Shown here: positions 1 to 6,500 of the stretch, piece after piece
How the letters are laid out: each line of letters begins with the position of its first letter
How positions within the stretch are numbered: position 1 is the first letter of the stretch
Origin: JBMNUL01 sp050946255
GTDB lineage: Bacteria > Actinomycetota > Coriobacteriia > Coriobacteriales > CADBOM01
Reading direction: 5' to 3'
Assembly: GCA_050946255.1 (NCBI GenBank)
Contig: JBMNUL010000074.1
Coordinates: 1-12,657 of the forward strand
Length of the DNA: 12,657 bases
Notes under the pieces: model-generated
The model's database searches: none
Seen by the model: only the letters and a program-made list of their open reading frames with translations
What the model was told of the DNA's origin: nothing
Made by a program: the position numbers and the translations under genes

Positions 1-8
1 AAGCTTTA

Positions 9-16
9 CCTTTCCT
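9..16 (-). promoter_or_regulatory. Possible ribosome binding site of a gene beyond the left edge
   Basis: On the minus strand AGGAAAGG lies eight bases before the window edge, 71 bases after the stop of the TetR-type gene. It resembles the AGGAAAG that precedes that gene. A start codon just outside the window would fit and would make the next gene part of the same transcript. No start codon is visible, so this is only a suggestion. I see no complete gene in bases 1-86. Confidence 0.25.
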
Positions 17-86
17 GACAATAACGAGCATTGGCGTGTTCCATTTCCTTTTCAGAGTTCTCGCCGAACCGTTTCACGCGACGCCA

Positions 87-737
87 CTAATTAGCTTGCT
101 TGTCCTTACCCGCATATTTCCCGAGCAGCATCATCATGCAATTGCGCGTGAGCTCGTAGATGCTAGTTGGCGGATGTGGGACCCCAGTGACGTCCATTGC
201 CCTGCTCTGTTTCTCGGTCGGCTCGGAAAATGGAAACACGCCGTAGAGGAACGGTAGGAATGAGTTGCGGAACAAGATGAGATCTCTCTCCCCCATCTCT
301 GGCAAGAACTTCTTCAGACATCCGTCCAGTGCCTCGATGGTCCGCTTGAAATTCTTCTTGAAGTCAATTAGGCGTTCTAACCGGCTGTTATCCTCAATTT
401 CATAGAGATTGGTGGACAGGATTCGAAGCATCGTCCTCCGACGCTCGAGTGAGTACGCGATTTCGGAGGAGAGCTCTTCTACGCTCAGCTCGTCGTTGCT
501 CTGAGTTATCGAATCGATGTCGTCTGCCCACCTGTCGTATTCGCGGCTCAGGAGGTCGAGGAAGATCTCCTCGATAGTTTGAAAGTAATTGTAGATCGAT
601 GGGCGCGAGAGGCTGATGCGCTCGGAGATGTCCTTGATCGTCACGTCGTGGAAGGAAGATACCCGGTACAGGTCCTCGCATGCGTCAAGAATCTCATCCC
701 TCTTCCTCTGAGCTTGCTCTTTGGACACCTTCGGCAT
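87..737 (-). CDS. TetR/AcrR family transcriptional regulator
   Basis: This 216-residue protein has the usual TetR-family size and layout. The basic N-terminus (residues 1-20) leads into the DNA-binding domain. Residues 31-53 form the helix-turn-helix with the family pattern TIKDISERISLSRPSIYNYF, followed by the usual acidic and hydrophobic helix (TIEEIFLDLL). The remaining two thirds is all-helical by composition and should form the dimer and ligand domain, which is too variable to name a ligand. The ATG at 737 is preceded by AGGAAAG at a four-base spacing. A good promoter lies 45-75 bases upstream. TetR proteins usually repress a neighbouring exporter or enzyme gene and often themselves. The nearest minus-strand gene downstream lies off the window, so the target cannot be read. 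The stop is TAG. Confidence 0.93.
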   Translation of the reverse strand: MPKVSKEQAQRKRDEILDACEDLYRVSSFHDVTIKDISERISLSRPSIYNYFQTIEEIFLDLLSREYDRWADDIDSITQSNDELSVEELSSEIAYSLERRRTMLRILSTNLYEIEDNSRLERLIDFKKNFKRTIEALDGCLKKFLPEMGERDLILFRNSFLPFLYGVFPFSEPTEKQSRAMDVTGVPHPPTSIYELTRNCMMMLLGKYAGKDKQAN

Positions 738-781
738 TTTGCTTTCCTAACAATCATTTTGAAAGTTAATTTTCTTCACAA

Positions 782-811
782 AATCTAGCATCTAAACTGA
801 CTCTGTGTCAA
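782..811 (-). promoter_or_regulatory. Promoter of the TetR-type gene
   Basis: On the minus strand a perfect -35 box TTGACA (811-806) is followed after 18 bases by TAGATT (787-782). A TG one base upstream of the latter gives an extended -10. The distance to the ATG at 737 leaves a leader of roughly 40 bases. This is the best-looking sigma-70 type promoter in the window. Confidence 0.65.
798..810. promoter_or_regulatory. Small inverted repeat over the -35 box, possible TetR operator
   Basis: TGACTCTGTGTCA has perfect four-base arms (TGAC and GTCA) around a five-base centre and overlaps the -35 element of the regulator's own promoter. Position and symmetry fit an autoregulatory operator, but the arms are short and could arise by chance. 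Confidence 0.3.
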
Positions 812-871
812 CTAAAGCAATGTTCAAAATGCCGTACCCGTTCTGTCGCAATGTCACTGCGCCGGCCTAAT

Positions 872-888
872 CGCCAGACGAGTTGGCG
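872..888 (-). terminator. Weak hairpin after the DUF1810 gene
   Basis: CGCCA (872-876) and TGGCG (884-888) can pair around a seven-base loop just after the TAA of the DUF1810 gene, with flanking CCGG on both sides. No T-run follows on the minus strand, so it is at best a weak or factor-dependent terminator. Confidence 0.25.
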
Positions 889-896
889 CCGGTCTA

Positions 897-1343
897 TTAG
901 CCAGATATCCCAAGGAGATGCAAGGTCTTGGAATCGGGCTCTCCGCCATAGAACTTGTCGAGCACTGCAGAGAAAACCGAATCCTCTTCGTTTCCATCCG
1001 ATACCGCGTCGAACAAGGTCATGCACGAGCGGAGCTTCAGATCGTCAGGATAACCCATCACTCTGGACGGATTGTTTTCGTCGAGCGTGAGCAAAGCAGC
1101 CGATATCTCCCTGAGCCGCGCTCCCAACACCGGATCTGCCAGATAGGCACGAGCCTCCTCCGCTCCCGATATTCCGTAGTACTTCGCCGTACCACTTCGG
1201 CCCAGATCCTCAAGTTGAGGAAACACGTACCAAATCCAGTGACTGCGCTTGCGTCCGGAACGAATTTCCGAAAGAGCCTGCTCGTAATCGCCCTGTTGCG
1301 CGTCAAGGAAACGCTTGAGATTGTAGGTATCGTTATCGCTCAT
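897..1343 (-). CDS. DUF1810 family protein
   Basis: This 148-residue protein matches the small DUF1810 family over its whole length. It starts in the family style (MSDNDTYNLKRFLDAQ). It carries the signature RSHWIWYVFPQL (residues 33-44), then KYYGI, then YLADPVLGARLREI and the Cys-Met-Thr-Leu-Phe segment near residue 107. No biochemical function is established for the family as far as I know. The ATG at 1343 is chosen because AAGGTGAT lies six bases upstream and the homology begins there. The frame runs open to 1583, but those upstream residues do not resemble a protein. There is no signal peptide or membrane segment, so it should be cytosolic. It is on the same strand as the TetR-type gene, but that gene has its own promoter, so joint regulation is uncertain. 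Confidence 0.88.
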   Translation of the reverse strand: MSDNDTYNLKRFLDAQQGDYEQALSEIRSGRKRSHWIWYVFPQLEDLGRSGTAKYYGISGAEEARAYLADPVLGARLREISAALLTLDENNPSRVMGYPDDLKLRSCMTLFDAVSDGNEEDSVFSAVLDKFYGGEPDSKTLHLLGISG

Positions 1344-1407
1344 TGGTTCATCACCTTCGACAATTCGTCCTTGTCCTGGGGTGGAAGCCGCTCGTGTCAA
1401 ACAGCTT

Positions 1408-1560
1408 TTAAGGCAGCTCCAAGCATCGAGCATCGTTCGCGTTACCACCGTAGAAATTCGCGACCAGCGCGACGTGAAGGTCCTGCATCGCACGTACTCG
1501 ACCACATTGCAACCCCACGGCAAGTTCGGCCTGGTAGTCCAACAACACTCCCACGGCCAC
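1408..1560 (-). CDS. Possible small ORF or gene remnant, 50 codons
   Basis: Read from a GTG at 1560, this minus-strand frame gives a protein-like product starting MAVGVLLDYQAELAVGLQCG and ending ANDARCLELP before TAA. Its composition looks more like real protein than the other frames here. It starts within about 15 bases of an extended -10-like element (TGTGATAAT) and ends 65 bases before the DUF1810 start codon. There is no Shine-Dalgarno sequence, and I recognise no family. It could be a leaderless small gene, the decayed end of a lost gene, or chance. Confidence 0.25.
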   Translation of the reverse strand: MAVGVLLDYQAELAVGLQCGRVRAMQDLHVALVANFYGGNANDARCLELP

Positions 1561-1575
1561 AGTAGTCCAAGGGAT

Positions 1576-1581
1576 ATTATC
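1576..1581 (-). promoter_or_regulatory. Extended -10-like element upstream of the DUF1810 gene
   Basis: On the minus strand TGTGATAAT supplies GATAAT with a TG one base upstream. No good -35 box is seen 16-18 bases upstream, so it would rely on the extended -10. It would drive the possible small frame and the DUF1810 gene. Confidence 0.3.
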
Positions 1582-1597
1582 ACACCGAAATTAATGC

Positions 1598-1682
1598 CGA
1601 ACCAGCTTGTTCGTTGAAACTGCGGAGTGTGCTTGCGCTTGTTCTAACCAAGCAGGGAGTCAAGCAAATCGGAGCTGGTTCG
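1598..1682. repeat. Nested inverted repeats upstream of the toxin-antitoxin operon
   Basis: A perfect 10-bp inverted repeat, CGAACCAGCT (1598-1607) and AGCTGGTTCG (1673-1682), encloses 65 bases. Inside it GCTTG (1637-1641) and CAAGC (1649-1653) pair around a seven-base loop. The right arm ends 18 bases before the antitoxin operator. It may be a structured RNA leader, a protein-binding site or a scar of insertion. Confidence 0.45.
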
Positions 1683-1700
1683 AACTTTACGCTCGATATT

Positions 1701-1719
1701 TTGTAATACGGTATTACAA
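1701..1719. promoter_or_regulatory. Toxin-antitoxin operator palindrome overlapping the promoter
   Basis: TTGTAATACGGTATTACAA is a perfect palindrome with nine-base arms around one central G. It lies 46 bases before the antitoxin ATG and overlaps a likely -10 box TACAAT (1715-1720), with TCGATA (1693-1698) as a fair -35 at 16 bases. Ribbon-helix-helix antitoxins commonly repress their own operon by binding such sites, so this should be the autoregulatory operator. Confidence 0.75.
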
Positions 1720-1754
1720 TTATAAAACAAGCATTGCAACTACATCCAATAGAT

Positions 1755-1759
1755 GGAGG
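1755..1759 (+). promoter_or_regulatory. Ribosome binding site that sets the antitoxin start
   Basis: GGAGG ends six bases before the ATG at 1766. It overrides the longer open frame that begins at 1607, whose first 53 codons run through the operator and promoter. Confidence 0.75.
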
Positions 1760-1765
1760 CGGCAG

Positions 1766-2077
1766 ATGGACCCAGTGGTCACGGCACGTGTTCCAGAAGA
1801 CGTGCGCAATCGGGGAAACGAGATTCTCCGTGAAATTGGGGCTACTCCCTCCGAGTTGATCAACGCAGCATACGAATATGTGATTCGCGAGAAGCGTCTT
1901 CCCAAGCCAGAATCCTCAATTGGGGAAGGCAAGCGGAAGCTCACACGCGACCAGGCAACCAAGCTAGCAGGGTACATGGACGATGTGCACCTGCCTGTTC
2001 CAACAGAATGGGACAAGATGTCATTTGATGAGCTTTTCGATAACGCGATGAAGGACAAGTATGCGTCTCTTCATTGA
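1766..2077 (+). CDS. RelB/DinJ family antitoxin
   Basis: This 103-residue protein begins with the DinJ/RelB ribbon-helix-helix pattern. A short strand (residues 3-9, PVVTARV) is followed by EDVRNRGNEILREIGATPSE, then a second helix and an REKRLP segment at 41-46, which matches the DinJ layout. The half after residue 47 is charged and should wrap and neutralise the toxin. As a dimer it should bind the palindrome just upstream and repress the operon. The start is fixed by GGAGG six bases before the ATG. Its last 17 bases overlap the toxin gene in another frame, so the two are translationally coupled. RelB/DinJ antitoxins classically pair with RelE/YafQ toxins, whereas here the partner is a PIN protein. 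Confidence 0.9.
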   Translation: MDPVVTARVPEDVRNRGNEILREIGATPSELINAAYEYVIREKRLPKPESSIGEGKRKLTRDQATKLAGYMDDVHLPVPTEWDKMSFDELFDNAMKDKYASLH

Positions 2078-2507
2078 CACCAACGTGCTGTTCGACATCT
2101 TTGCTCAAAGAGAGCCTTTCGTCGAGTCTGCAAAACGCCTGCTTGTGATGCAGGCATTCGGAGACGCAGAGCTTTGGTCAGCTCCGCAATCTTTTCTGGA
2201 TATCTTCTATGTGCTGAGAAAGTTTGCATCACCAAATGTGGTTCAAGAGCGCCTTGCCCGCAGCACAGAGCGCATCAACATTTGCACGACGGGACATGCG
2301 GACATTCTCGCTGCTATGAACTTGCAATGGCATGATCTGGAAGATGCCACCATAGCCATCTGCTGCAAGAAAACGGGTGCAGATTTCCTGATAACGCGCG
2401 ACGTTGAAGGTTTCAAACAGCTTTCAATACCAGCACTGAGCCCAGAGGATTTCTTCACCATGCTCAACAAGAAGCATGGAATTACATACGACATTGGAGA
2501 TTTCTAG
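2061..2507 (+). CDS. PIN-domain toxin (VapC-like ribonuclease)
   Basis: This 148-residue single-domain protein has the PIN nuclease layout. It opens with MRLFIDTNVLFDIF, where D6 is the first metal-binding acid. D47 in SFLDIFYVLRK takes the second position. The acidic cluster HDLEDA (91-96) and D114 in ITRD complete the site. This resembles the PIN_3 type of stand-alone toxins. Such proteins are Mg-dependent ribonucleases that cut RNA, often tRNA or rRNA, and stop translation when the antitoxin is lost. The substrate here cannot be read. The ATG at 2061 lies inside the antitoxin gene, preceded by AAGGA at a five-base spacing. All expected acids are present, so it should be active. A compact palindrome follows the TAG stop. 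Confidence 0.92.
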   Translation: MRLFIDTNVLFDIFAQREPFVESAKRLLVMQAFGDAELWSAPQSFLDIFYVLRKFASPNVVQERLARSTERINICTTGHADILAAMNLQWHDLEDATIAICCKKTGADFLITRDVEGFKQLSIPALSPEDFFTMLNKKHGITYDIGDF

Positions 2508-2508
2508 A

Positions 2509-2524
2509 GAAGCCCCGGGGCTTC
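2509..2524 (+). terminator. Palindrome after the toxin gene, possible terminator
   Basis: GAAGCCCCGGGGCTTC is a perfect 16-bp palindrome starting two bases after the toxin stop. It could fold into a six-pair stem with a CCGG loop. No T-run follows on either strand, so intrinsic termination would be weak. It lies between convergent genes and could act in both directions. Confidence 0.4.
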
Positions 2525-2656
2525 ATCTCAAGCAACAAGCTCCTTTGGGAACTAATCTGAGAAGCGGTACATGACAGGATGAACTGCGTCCAAAACTTGG
2601 ATTAGGAAAAGTAAAGTTCAAGATTCGGAGATGCGATTCAGAACCGGGATGCCTCA

Positions 2657-3295
2657 TCAGAACCCTAGCGGCTCCCCGACAATCACCACGTGCACCCTGT
2701 CCTTCGACATGCTGCCACGTGTGATGAGAAGCTGGCTGCAGATGCAGTCGTCCTTCGAGCAGTCGCCGCAAACGCCGAAGTTCCTGCATGGCGTGTCTCC
2801 CGGAAAGCGGAAAGCGTTGATGGGAGCAGCTGTGTGGCGCACCCTCTTGATCGCATTGTCGAGGTCTGAGCAGACCTTGTTGATTCCGGCGACGACAATC
2901 ACCCTCTGAGGTCCAAATGCCAAGGCAGCCACACGGTTCCCGTTGCCGTCCATGTTCACGAGTTGGCCGTCCTCAGTGATAGCGTTGGTCCCCATCAGGA
3001 ATACGTCCGTTGCCAGGCACTGTCTCTCTATCTGGTCAAGTTCCTGAGAGTCCTTGGCCTTGTCACGGTCGAAGAGCTGGTAGTTCCCCTCTCGAAGACT
3101 GTCCTTCACCTGAATCTGGCCCAGACTCAGGCTCCCTCCCCAACCGACAGAGCTTCCTTCCGGAATCAGGGAGAGGACAACGTCTTTGGCCTCCGCCAGC
3201 GTCGCGGCATAATGGCCTTTCATGTGCCTGCGGCCCAGCGCATCAATGATTCTCGAGGCGAGAAGCGAATTTCTCTTTGCAATTACATTCTCCAT
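2657..3295 (-). CDS. LUD domain (DUF162) protein, lactate-utilisation type
   Basis: This 212-residue protein belongs to the LUD/DUF162 family, which includes LutC and LutB of lactate oxidation. Family motifs are the glycine-rich VGWGGSLSL (50-58), LMGTNAITEDGQLVNMDG (100-117), NRVAALAFGPQRVIVVAG (120-137) and N139-K140. The C-terminal part carries C170, C176, C179, C184 and C186 in a PC-x5-C-x2-C-x4-C-x-C pattern, typical of the stand-alone short LUD proteins and likely to bind metal or an Fe-S cluster. No LutA or LutB gene lies next to it, so lactate use is not shown; single LUD proteins are often of unknown substrate. The ATG at 3295 has AAGGG six bases upstream. TAAAAT on the minus strand about 50 bases upstream is a possible -10, with only a poor -35. 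Confidence 0.9.
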   Translation of the reverse strand: MENVIAKRNSLLASRIIDALGRRHMKGHYAATLAEAKDVVLSLIPEGSSVGWGGSLSLGQIQVKDSLREGNYQLFDRDKAKDSQELDQIERQCLATDVFLMGTNAITEDGQLVNMDGNGNRVAALAFGPQRVIVVAGINKVCSDLDNAIKRVRHTAAPINAFRFPGDTPCRNFGVCGDCSKDDCICSQLLITRGSMSKDRVHVVIVGEPLGF

Positions 3296-3411
3296 TTTCT
3301 GCCCTTTCTGCCATTAGGCCGTTTTCATTCCACACGTTAACTTGTTCTATTTTAGGTTCCAGTTGAGATTTCACCTAGATTTGGCAAGTTTTTATTAAGT
3401 GTTGGTTCAGC

Positions 3412-3454
3412 AAAAAACATGCCCCGGCCCAACGCGATAACGCTGAGCCGGGGC
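3412..3454 (-). terminator. Rho-independent terminator of the surface-protein genes
   Basis: On the minus strand GCCCCGGC (3454-3447) pairs perfectly with GCCGGGGC (3428-3421), followed by AT and then GTTTTTT. The loop contains a further short GCG/CGC pairing. It lies 82 bases after the stop of the second protease and before the LUD gene, so it should end the protease transcript and insulate the LUD gene. Confidence 0.88.
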
Positions 3455-3536
3455 AATGCCGCCCTAGGGCGAAGAAAGGAGAACAGATGGGGCAAGGTAA
3501 GACGCCGCCTTGCCTTCTCTAATACATCTCAGAATC

Positions 3537-6500
3537 TCACTTCGACTGGGCCCTTGTCACGACCTTCCAGAACTCGTTTGCCTGCAAGTCGGACACAGAG
3601 CTCGTCCCGCCGAGGGTGTAGACCCTCTTGATGTTCTCGGCCTGCTCCTTCACGAATGCCAGCGCATCCTTCGCCGACGGGGTCACCGGGTTGGCAAGCA
3701 AGATCACGCTGTTGTCGCTGCCGGCAAGCGCCGCACCAGAAAGCGCATCCGGGAAGTTGGCTCCAGTGGCCACGACGACGGATGTTGGGGAGAATCCGTT
3801 CGAAATCTCATACTCGGCTATGGCCTTGGAAGTCGTGTACCTGTCAGAACCGGACAGCCTCGTGTAAGTGCCTGACAGCTCTAGCTGCGAAGCCACGTCG
3901 TCGGAAACCGCTCCGGTGCCTCCCACAACGATGACGTTCTCCACTCCAGCGCTGCGCAGGGCAGAAGCCACGTCATCGGGAAGCTGCCCATCCACTGCGA
4001 GCACAATCGGGATCTCCGAAGAATACGCCAGCGGGCTGACCGAGAGAGCATCTGCATAATTCTGGCCCGTAGCGATGATCACTGTATTGGCAGACCCGAG
4101 GGTCGAGGCCACTTTCTGATATGCCGCCAGAGATGTCTGGCTGCGCCCGCTTCCGGCGATTCGCTCGACGGAGATTCCCATGTCGGTGATTCCGTCCTCC
4201 ACATCTTGCGAGACGGCACTCTTGCCTCCGACGATTGTCACGTCCTTGACGCCGAGCCTCTCCAGCTCAGTCTTGGCAGTTGCGGAGAGCGCATCGGGCT
4301 CCGTGAGGATGATCGGGCAGTCGTAGAGCCCTGCCACAGAGCTCGCGCAGAGCGCATCGGGGTAGCTGCTTCCGGTCGCCACCACAGCATGCTCGCACGT
4401 GGTGAATCCGGTGGAAGAGATTGCCGCAGATGTCTCGTAACGGCTGCTGCCGGCAATGCGGATCAGGCCACCGTTGGCGCTTCCGTTGGTCTCGGCTGAC
4501 TCGAACGCACCTGCTGCAGCCTTGAGATTGGCGAGGGCATCATCGACGTCGGCCTGGGTCGGGGATTCGGAGTTCAGGACCTCGTTGGCCGCATCGATTG
4601 CCGCGGCGAGGTCATCGGATTCGTCCTTTGGCACCCACTGGTCGCAGATGTCAATATCCGTCCCATCTTCCGAGACGTTCATGCTGCCAGCCAGGATATT
4701 TGCCGCCACCGTCTCTTTCGTCAGCTCGGAGACATCCACCTTGCCGGTGCCGGTCTGAATCTTGGCCTCGAACTCCGCCACTGCGTCATCTAGGGTCTCG
4801 GCAGCATTGTCTGCCATGATCTGGGATGTGGTCGAAGAGTTCCTCGTCGCGGTAGCGGCATCGATTGCCGCCTGCAGTGCATCGAAGTCGGCCTGAGTCA
4901 CCCATTGGTTGCCGTTCGGCACATCCTCTGCGCTGGCAGCCACTGCCACGGACCCCAAGCTCTCTTGTGCCGCGGCAATCGAGTTGTCCAGAGCGCTCCA
5001 GTCGCTGGCAGCCACGAACCTCTTGGCCTTCTGGCGCGCTGCGTTGAAGGTGTCAAGCTCGCCTTGCATCTCGGTGACCAGCGCGTCGACCTCCTCCTGT
5101 GTCAGGCCAATCGTGTAATAACCGTTCTTGGCCTTGTCGATGGCGTCGGAAAGGTTGTCCGCCGTTTCCTGAGTCACCCACATGTAGTCGGTCTGCACAT
5201 CGTTTCCGTTAGAGCTCACCTTGGTCTCGTTGAGAGCGGTGTTCATCTCCGTGATGACGCTCCAGAGCGCGACCCTGTTGCTGTAGTAGACCTTGACGGA
5301 ATTGGACATGACTCCCGTCACCGGCTCGTTGTCGAGGCTGCCGATGGGCTGGACCTTGTAGTAGTAATCCTGCCCGGCCGTTACGTTGGAGTCGACGAAT
5401 GTGTAGCTGGTCTGCCCCTCGACTGCTCCCACTCCACCTGCAAGAGCATAGTTCTCTCCGTCGGTGGACCTGTAGATGTCGTAGCCCACGGCCGCATCCG
5501 CAGAGCTCCAGTAGACCTCGATGGCATCCTCGGTCTTTGAGCAGGCCGCGGTAATTGCACGTGGGAGTGTAATGTCTGTCACGGTTAGCTCGATGCTCCC
5601 CTTGATGTCGGGGTTGTTGGCAGAGGCGACGTTGATCGTGACCGTGCCGGGAGCCACAGCTGTTACGACGCCGTCCTTGTCCACCCTGGCGATAGACTCA
5701 TCGCTGGAGGACCATCTCCAGATCTTCACTGGAGCTGCGTTGCTGTGCTGCACCGGAGTGAGGGTCTGCGTGGTGGTGCGCACCATAGAGGTCCGTTCGG
5801 CCCTGATACCCACGGCATCGAGATAATCGAGTGCGGCGGCAGGGTTGACCTTGCCGTAGCCATAGTAGTTGTCGCGGCCCTCTGTCCCGATGTCATCAGC
5901 GGTTTGGTAGAGCGCCTGCTTCACCTCGTCTGGGGTGAGGCTGGGATCTGCCGCCCAGAGAAGGGCTGCGCATGCCGAGACATAGGGGGTGGCCATGGAC
6001 GTTCCGCTCAGGCACTGGTAATTGGAGGCCTGGTACCAAGTTGACCAGATGTCGATACCGGGAGCGGAGATGTCCTTGTACTCGTTGTAGTCGCACCAAT
6101 AGGCACGCTCGTCATTGCTGTCGATGGCCACTACTGAGACCACGGCATCGTAATCGGCGGGATAGGAGGCCTGGGTCTGGGGATTGCCGAAGTCGTCCCC
6201 ATTGCCGCCTGCCGCCACCGAGAGGATTCCGGCATCTTGGGCGGTGTTGATGAGCTCCTCGAATGCCACGTCCGAGTTCCCATAGCCGCCGAGGCTCATG
6301 TTTATGACCTTGGTGTTCGTCTCCTGCGCCACGGTCTGGCCGTTTCCATCATCATCGCTGAGCAGGTAGTTGTATGCCCTGATCAGAATGTCATCGTCGG
6401 TAACCGCCTGCTCGTAGCCAAAGGCATTGGTGTAGGAATAGAAGACGTTGATGGGCAGGATCTTGGCGTTGTACGACACGCCTGCAAGACCGAGCGCGTT

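Larger units (their letters stand above)
1344..1765. other. Divergent intergenic region
   Basis: This 422-base stretch separates the DUF1810 gene (minus) from the toxin-antitoxin operon (plus). It holds a possible 50-codon minus-strand reading frame (1408-1560), an extended -10-like element (1576-1581), nested inverted repeats (1598-1682) and the antitoxin operator (1701-1719). I see no tRNA, insertion sequence or CRISPR repeat in it. Confidence 0.6.

Noticed and set aside
918..1565. A 215-codon plus-strand frame over the DUF1810 gene
   Set aside because: The minus-strand DUF1810 protein is recognisable and has a good ribosome binding site; this frame is Arg/Ser-rich shadow.
1344..1583. N-terminal extension of the DUF1810 frame to 1583
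   Set aside because: The extension looks non-coding (many Trp, Cys and Arg), and the family start coincides with the ATG at 1343 behind a good ribosome binding site.
1381..1617. A 78-codon plus-strand frame in the divergent spacer
   Set aside because: It has no ribosome binding site, no recognisable family and would end inside the left arm region of the inverted repeat; the minus-strand reading is more protein-like.
1607..1765. N-terminal extension of the antitoxin frame to 1607
   Set aside because: It would translate the promoter and operator; GGAGG directs initiation to 1766.
4905..5540. A 211-codon plus-strand frame opposite the second protease
   Set aside because: It is antisense to the FIVAR-like repeats, with shadow-type composition and no domain.
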